Shown in pieces: positions 23,338 through 27,607 of a stretch of 27,607 nucleotides of DNA. The position numbers were made by a program, and so were the translations under genes. This DNA comes from Streptosporangiaceae bacterium (GTDB lineage: Bacteria; Actinomycetota; Actinomycetes; Streptosporangiales; Streptosporangiaceae), in NCBI GenBank assembly GCA_030041195.1, contig JASHOI010000045.1, forward strand, positions 1 to 27,607. Direction: 5' to 3'. Every line of letters starts with the position of its first letter. Position 1 is the stretch's first letter. Below the pieces are notes generated by a model. It was given only the letters and a program-made list of their open reading frames with translations, was not told the DNA's origin and made no database searches.

Positions 23338-24285
23338 TCACGGCATGTACTGCGCGAACCAGTCGAGCATGGGCTGCGGGCGGCGCTGGAACTCCAGGTA
23401 GCCGTCCCACCGGGCGGTGGTTCCCTCGATCCACTGCAGCTTCTTGCCGGCCACCGGGATGTTGTCGTACATCGCCTGGACGTCGCTGGGGTCGGTGAGG
23501 GTGTCGCCGCGGACCTGGTACAGGAACGTCGGCACGCGGACGTTTTTGGCCCACTGCTGCGGGACCCGCCGCTCGAGCCCGATGCTGGTGCGCAGGCGCA
23601 GCAGGGTGTTGAAGTCGTCGAGGCGGCCGCCGAGGCCCAGCACGGCCAGCCGGCGTTCGGCGATGTAGCGCGGGGTCACCGGCTGCGGTGAGACGAGGCA
23701 GCGCACGCCGTCGAACGCCGCGGGGAAGCGGGTCATCGCGGCGAACGTCGACACCGCGCCCATGCACCGGCTGAACAGCCCGATCACCATCTCGCGGGTG
23801 TCGGGGCGGGTGCGCGCGTACTCCAGCGAGCCGGCGACGTCGCGGCTTTCGGTGAAGCCGTGGGTGACGACGCCGCCGTTGGCCGCGTTGCTGAGGCCGT
23901 GGTTGCGCAGGTCGTAAGCGAGGACGTTGTATCCGGCGTCGTGCAGGATCTTGTAGTCGGGGACCAGGTCGACTTCGAATCCGTTGCCGCTGGGCGCCCA
24001 GTCGGCGTGCCAGGGCTGCAGCTGGGTGGGAATGCCGGAGCGGCTGAATCCCAGCGGGTGGTTGGCGATGATCAGCTTGGCCGACCCGGGCGCGGGGATG
24101 AACCAGGCCTCCAGCGGCACCCCGTCGAGCGCCGGGAACGTGACGTCTTCGTACTCGAGGCCGTGCTCGGACGGCCAGTGCAGGACGGGGGACCGGCGCG
24201 GCGAGCTGAACCCGTCAGCGAAACGCCGCAGCGCCTCGTCGGCCTGCTCCCGGGATGACCCGGTCTTGTCTTGTACCTCAGTCAT
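23338..24285 (-). CDS. Alpha/beta-hydrolase-fold protein with Cys at the nucleophile elbow
   Basis: This 315-residue protein has an alpha/beta hydrolase pattern: LIIANHPLGF (oxyanion region, 71-80), NVLAYDLRNHGLS (120-132) and IGLFSRCMGAVST (168-180), where Cys174 stands where Ser is usual, as in dienelactone hydrolases. The acid may be the Asp in QVRGDTLTD. The expected C-terminal His is not evident: the corresponding segment reads GTTARWDGYLEF. The reaction is therefore uncertain. ATG 24285 follows GGAGG; the long frame to 24561 runs over the divergent regulator and is rejected. The gene is divergent from an XRE/MmyB-type regulator across 145 bp containing a dyad, an arrangement typical of a regulator and its target. 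Confidence 0.78.
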   Translation of the reverse strand: MTEVQDKTGSSREQADEALRRFADGFSSPRRSPVLHWPSEHGLEYEDVTFPALDGVPLEAWFIPAPGSAKLIIANHPLGFSRSGIPTQLQPWHADWAPSGNGFEVDLVPDYKILHDAGYNVLAYDLRNHGLSNAANGGVVTHGFTESRDVAGSLEYARTRPDTREMVIGLFSRCMGAVSTFAAMTRFPAAFDGVRCLVSPQPVTPRYIAERRLAVLGLGGRLDDFNTLLRLRTSIGLERRVPQQWAKNVRVPTFLYQVRGDTLTDPSDVQAMYDNIPVAGKKLQWIEGTTARWDGYLEFQRRPQPMLDWFAQYMP

Positions 24286-24366
24286 CGGCAGGCTCCTCCC
24301 GCTGTGGACGTGCTGACGCTTCCCACCGTGCGGCGGAGCCCGTGCACGGGGAAGCAGCCGGATCTT

Positions 24367-24387
24367 CCTGGGAAAATCTGTCCCAGG
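24367..24387. promoter_or_regulatory. Dyad between divergent hydrolase and XRE genes
   Basis: CCTGGGA and TCCCAGG are perfect reverse complements separated by AAATCTG, centred in the 145-bp divergent intergenic region. The AT-rich centre and position suit an operator for the XRE/MmyB regulator controlling itself and the hydrolase gene. Confidence 0.45.
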
Positions 24388-24430
24388 CTGCGGCCGGCCC
24401 GCGGATCGGCGGCTCGCCGATACTGGAAGG

Positions 24431-25255
24431 GTGTCCGAACTGGGGTCCGCGCTTCGCCAGTGGCGTGACCGGCGCTCGCCGGCCGACGCCGGCCTGCCCG
24501 CGTCGCGCGCCAGGCGCGCGCCGGGTCTTCGCCGCGAAGAGCTCGCGCAGCTGGCCGGCATCTCGGTCGACTACGTGACCCGTCTGGAGCAAGGGCGGGT
24601 CAGCACGCCGTCCGGCCAGGTGCTGGAGTCACTGGCACGGGCGCTGCGCCTGACCGGAGAAGAGCGAGATCTGCTGTTTGCGCTGGCCCGGCGGATACCC
24701 AGGCAGGACCGGATGCGCACCGAGCTGACCCCCAGCGTGCAGCGCCTGCTCGAACAGCTGCAAACCCCGGTGTGCGTGTACGACGCGTGCTGGACCCAGC
24801 TGGCGTGGAACCGTTCGTTCGCCGTCCTGCTCGGCGACCCGGGCGGCTGGCGTGGCCTGGACGCCAATCTTCTCTACCGCTATCTGGTGGGTGCCCCGAC
24901 CCGGGTCCGGCGAAGCACCGAGGAAGGCGAGGAGTACCTGAACGCGTACGTGGCTGACTTGCGCGCCACCCAGGCGCGGTTCCCGCACGATCCCCAGGTA
25001 GCCAAGCTCATCGCCGCGCTGTCCGCAGCTTCGTGTGATTTCGCCGCCCTGTGGGAGGGCCATCCGATAGCCGCCCTGCACGAGACGCACAAGACGATCG
25101 AGCACCCGCAGGTCGGTCTGCTGCACCTGGACTGCGACGTGCTCAAGGTCGAGGGCTCCGACCTCAGGGTCGTTTTGTTCACGGCGGCGCCGGGGACGCC
25201 TCAGGCCGATGCCCTCAGCCTCCTGGCATCGCTCGACGTGACGCCCGTTGCCTGA
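24431..25255 (+). CDS. XRE-family regulator with MmyB-like ligand-binding domain
   Basis: The 274-residue protein has an N-terminal helix-turn-helix (LGSALRQWRDRR, then PGLRREELAQLAGISVDYVTRLEQGR at about 31-56, here split as PGLRREELAQLAGIS and VDYVTRLEQGR). A PAS-like MmyB ligand-binding domain follows from about residue 100, with LLEQLQTPVCVYDACWTQLAWN and a C-terminal LHLDCDVLKV and FTAAPGTPQADALSLL. Members typically repress a divergent oxidoreductase or hydrolase gene in response to a hydrophobic ligand. The GTG start lies six bases after GATACT (24419-24424), so it may be leaderless. It converges on the small esterase gene with 15 bases between stops. Confidence 0.92.
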   Translation: MSELGSALRQWRDRRSPADAGLPASRARRAPGLRREELAQLAGISVDYVTRLEQGRVSTPSGQVLESLARALRLTGEERDLLFALARRIPRQDRMRTELTPSVQRLLEQLQTPVCVYDACWTQLAWNRSFAVLLGDPGGWRGLDANLLYRYLVGAPTRVRRSTEEGEEYLNAYVADLRATQARFPHDPQVAKLIAALSAASCDFAALWEGHPIAALHETHKTIEHPQVGLLHLDCDVLKVEGSDLRVVLFTAAPGTPQADALSLLASLDVTPVA

Positions 25256-25270
25256 CGGCATTTGCGGGTG

Positions 25271-25936
25271 TCAGTCACTCACGCGTGCTGCCTGTTCCTG
25301 GATCCAGGCTTGCGCCAGCGTGGTCCAGATCGCGGCCTCGCCGGCTCCGCGGGCCAGGCCGAGGCTGTGCGGGCCATGGGCGAACATGTGCACGGCGTGC
25401 GGAACATTGCTGGCCGCGAGCGCCGAGGCAAGCCGGTAGGTGTGTTCCGGCAGGACGTAGGGGTCCTCGGCGGTGTGCCACACGAAAAAAGGCGGCGACC
25501 CGGGCGTGACCAGCGCGTCCAGCGATGTCGACCGGCGCAGCTGCGGGCTGGCGTCCTCGCCGAGGAGGATCAGCCGGGCAGGCCGGTAGGTCTCGGTTTC
25601 CATCGAGGTGATGGCGTACCCGAGCACAGCGAACTGCACCGTCTGATCGGGCGCGGCGCCTGGGGCAAGGGCGGCCAGCCCGGCCAGATGGCCTCCCGCG
25701 GAGAACCCGATGAGTCCGATCCGCCGCGCGCCTTCGCCCCGCCGGCGGCCGATCTCGGCGCGCAGCGCGTTCAGCGGCACCGGGTGCCGGACGTTGAGCG
25801 GATAACGGAACACGCTCGCCCGCACTCCCATCTCGCCAAGCCACCTGGCCACCGGCTCGGCTTCATGCGGCGCGTGTTGGGCGTACCCGCCGCCTGGCAG
25901 GACGATCATGTGCGCGTCCGGCACCGGAAAATTCAT
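25271..25936 (-). CDS. Small alpha/beta hydrolase (BD-FAE / Aes-like esterase)
   Basis: The 221-residue protein has the oxyanion-hole motif PGGGYAQHAPHE (14-25), the nucleophile elbow GFSAGGHLAG (Ser79), a probable acid in WHTAEDPYVLPEH and a catalytic His in AHGPHSLGLA. This matches carbohydrate-esterase-like and acyl-peptide-hydrolase-like small esterases (BD-FAE/DLH group). The segment PEHTYRLASALAASNVPHAVHMF is typical of that group. No signal peptide is present. The ATG at 25936 is preceded by AAGGA. Substrate unknown; acetylated sugars or other short acyl esters are possible. The next 112 bases up to the LuxR-type gene hold no gene I can support. Confidence 0.88.
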   Translation of the reverse strand: MNFPVPDAHMIVLPGGGYAQHAPHEAEPVARWLGEMGVRASVFRYPLNVRHPVPLNALRAEIGRRRGEGARRIGLIGFSAGGHLAGLAALAPGAAPDQTVQFAVLGYAITSMETETYRPARLILLGEDASPQLRRSTSLDALVTPGSPPFFVWHTAEDPYVLPEHTYRLASALAASNVPHAVHMFAHGPHSLGLARGAGEAAIWTTLAQAWIQEQAARVSD

Positions 25937-26048
25937 GGTCGGTCCTTACCAGAGGCTCCCCTCGACAGGCATTGACCCCGATCCTCACAGCGGCGCCGGC
26001 TCCGGCGGTATCCACAACCTGACTGAAATCGCCTGCTCCGGGGAGCCG

Positions 26049-27607
26049 CTAAACGCTGACCGGCGCGCCCGTGTGGTCGATGAGCTCACGGAGCTGGTGG
26101 CGGCCGGCGATGCCGAGCTTGGGGTAGCAGCGGTGCAGGTGTGAGGCGACGGTGTTCGGGGACAGGAACAGCCGGTCGGCGATCTCGGCGTTGGTCAGGC
26201 CGTGGCTGGCGAGTATGGCGATCTCGCGTTGCTGGGGGGTCAGCCCATCCAGCGCGCTCCGGGCGGTGGGCGGGGTCTGCGCGACGCCGCAGGCACGCAG
26301 TTCCGACTCCGCACGCCACGTCCACGGCGCCGCTCGGAGGTGGCGGAACGTCCGCAGGGCGTCGTCGAGCATGGGCTTGGCGTCGTTGATCCGCCGCTGC
26401 CGGCGCAGCCACTCTCCGAAGTCGAGCTGCAGCTGGGCCCGCTCGAACGGCCACGCCTTCGCTGTCGCATCGGCCAGGGGCGCGGCGAGATACGCCCCGG
26501 CGTCGGCGGGCTCGGCGAGGAGCCCGCGGGCGCGGGCCGCAAGCTGCTCTAGCCGCGGCCCGGGCGCGGGATCCACGCGAGCCAGCGCGCGCTCGACGAG
26601 CGTCCTGGCCTCGAGGCGCCGTTCGGCGCGAGCAGCCGCGGCGGCGAGGTCGGCGATGGCGAGGTAGGAGAAATGATGGTGCAGCGCTGTGCCGTCGGCG
26701 GCGAACAGCTGGCTGAGCTGCGCGTAGGCGGTCACGTAGCTGCCCTGGGCCAGGGCGGCGAGTCCGGCGGCGTGCCGGGCCCTGGCGGCGAAGCCGCGGA
26801 TGTCGGCCGCGTCGACGGCGGTGACCACGCGGGCAAGCAGCGGGGCTACCCGGTCCTGTTCGCCGCGCATGGCCGCCACGGTGGCGGTGGTCAGGTCGGC
26901 GGTGGCAGCGACGGATTCCATCTTGTAGGCGGCGGCGATGTCGTCGCCCTCGCGCGCGGCGGCGATCGCATCGTCCCAGCGGCCGCTGTCGATCAACGCC
27001 CACTGCAGCGCCGACAGGACCGCGCCGCTGCCGCCACGGACGCCGGGGGCGCGCAGCCGGGTGAGGGCCTCGTGCAGCACCCTGACCGCCACCTCGGTCT
27101 GGTCCAGGATCCAGGCCGCCGCGCCGACCTTGGCCGGGTCCGTGAGGATGCCCTCGGCGACCCGGTGCAGGAACGGGACGGTCTCCGCTCTCGCACCGAA
27201 CGGATCCGTGCACGCCCTGATCCATATCCGGTGCTCGTCAGCGCGGCTGGCCGGCCAGCCGTCGGCCGGCCGCACGGGCCCGGGCAGCGCGTCGAGCATG
27301 CGCAGGGCGGCACGAACCTTCGCGCACGCTTGCGGGTTCCCGGTTGTGTGCGCGGCCGTAGCGGCGAGCCCGGTGGCGTCCCACGCGACCGTCGGCGTGC
27401 GCGGGGCGGCCTCGGCCGCGACGGACAGGAGCGTGTCCAGTGCCTCGGTGTTCCGGCTGGACCAAAGCAGCGACCATCCGATATCCAGCCGGGCGTCGGT
27501 GCGCAGCTCCGGGTCGGATGTCAGGGTGAGCGCCCGGTTCGCCAGGTCGCGTACCCAGTCTGCCTGGCCGGCACGCAGGGCAAGACCGGCGGCGGCGAGC
27601 AGCCGGC
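26049..27607 (-). CDS. LuxR-family transcriptional regulator, C-terminal part (5' end outside window)
   Basis: The frame is open from the TAG at 26049-26051 to the right edge, giving at least 519 residues; the N-terminal part, probably an AAA-type ATPase, is missing. The visible part is helical, TPR-like and Ala-rich, beginning RLLAAAGLALRAGQADWV. The C-terminus is a LuxR helix-turn-helix: LTPQQREIAILASHGLTN, AEIADRLFLSPNTVASHLHR and CYPKLGIAGRHQL. An internal ATG at 27299 is not the start, because the frame continues upstream with similar composition and no stop. The target genes are not evident. The small esterase gene is downstream on the same strand and could be co-regulated. Confidence 0.88.
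   Translation of the reverse strand, partial: RLLAAAGLALRAGQADWVRDLANRALTLTSDPELRTDARLDIGWSLLWSSRNTEALDTLLSVAAEAAPRTPTVAWDATGLAATAAHTTGNPQACAKVRAALRMLDALPGPVRPADGWPASRADEHRIWIRACTDPFGARAETVPFLHRVAEGILTDPAKVGAAAWILDQTEVAVRVLHEALTRLRAPGVRGGSGAVLSALQWALIDSGRWDDAIAAAREGDDIAAAYKMESVAATADLTTATVAAMRGEQDRVAPLLARVVTAVDAADIRGFAARARHAAGLAALAQGSYVTAYAQLSQLFAADGTALHHHFSYLAIADLAAAAARAERRLEARTLVERALARVDPAPGPRLEQLAARARGLLAEPADAGAYLAAPLADATAKAWPFERAQLQLDFGEWLRRQRRINDAKPMLDDALRTFRHLRAAPWTWRAESELRACGVAQTPPTARSALDGLTPQQREIAILASHGLTNAEIADRLFLSPNTVASHLHRCYPKLGIAGRHQLRELIDHTGAPVSV

Noticed and set aside
1..27607. Mobile elements, CRISPR array or prophage genes
   Set aside because: No transposase, integrase, phage structural gene or regularly spaced repeat was recognised; the inverted repeats found are single and intergenic.

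Overview
The window is 27.6 kb of high-GC (roughly 70%) DNA with dense, G/C-ending codon use. It carries SPW-repeat and DUF3040 membrane proteins, large MalT/LAL-type LuxR regulators, a PadR/membrane-protein pair, a MmyB-like XRE regulator, an ECF41 sigma factor and several starts that look leaderless. Together these point to an actinomycete (Actinomycetota), perhaps Streptosporangiales or a relative; the exact taxon cannot be fixed from this sequence. It is chromosomal in character: no transposase, integrase, CRISPR array, tRNA or rRNA was seen.

Layout. Positions 1-105 hold the tail of a RidA-family gene. Positions 127-4.7 kb hold four minus-strand genes: DinB-like protein, SAM methyltransferase, alpha/beta hydrolase, and an XRE/NB-ARC/TPR signalling ATPase. 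At 4.75-8.8 kb is a symmetric cobalamin module: two cobalamin riboswitches, 111/120 identical in their cores and pointing toward each other, bracket a convergent pair, a Rieske non-heme iron oxygenase and metE (B12-independent methionine synthase). At 8.9-11.6 kb an amidohydrolase gene converges on a two-gene operon, GNAT acetyltransferase plus nicotianamine-synthase-family protein, preceded by a good DtxR/IdeR iron box; this looks like metallophore biosynthesis. At 11.7-16.7 kb are a GH15 glycosidase, a PadR/membrane-protein pair, a COG4705 membrane protein whose promoter carries a perfect 15-bp inverted repeat, and an EamA/DMT transporter. At 16.8-18.8 kb is an NAD-dependent epimerase/ECF41 sigma operon preceded by a near-consensus ECF41 promoter. 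At 18.8-23.1 kb are DUF3040 and SPW membrane proteins, a LAL-type LuxR regulator and a 74-residue protein; a 22-bp motif recurs three times in the two intergenic regions flanking the LuxR gene and suggests a local regulon. At 23.2-27.6 kb are a long perfect inverted repeat between convergent genes, an alpha/beta-hydrolase-fold protein with a Cys at the nucleophile elbow divergent from an XRE/MmyB regulator, a small esterase, and a second LuxR-type regulator running off the right edge.

How they work together. The strongest functional stories are: (i) B12-starvation control of both MetE and an unassigned Rieske oxygenase; (ii) iron-controlled production of a nicotianamine-like molecule; (iii) an autoregulated ECF41 operon; (iv) a LuxR-centred regulon with its own operator. 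Products are assigned by motif recognition only; no database search was run.
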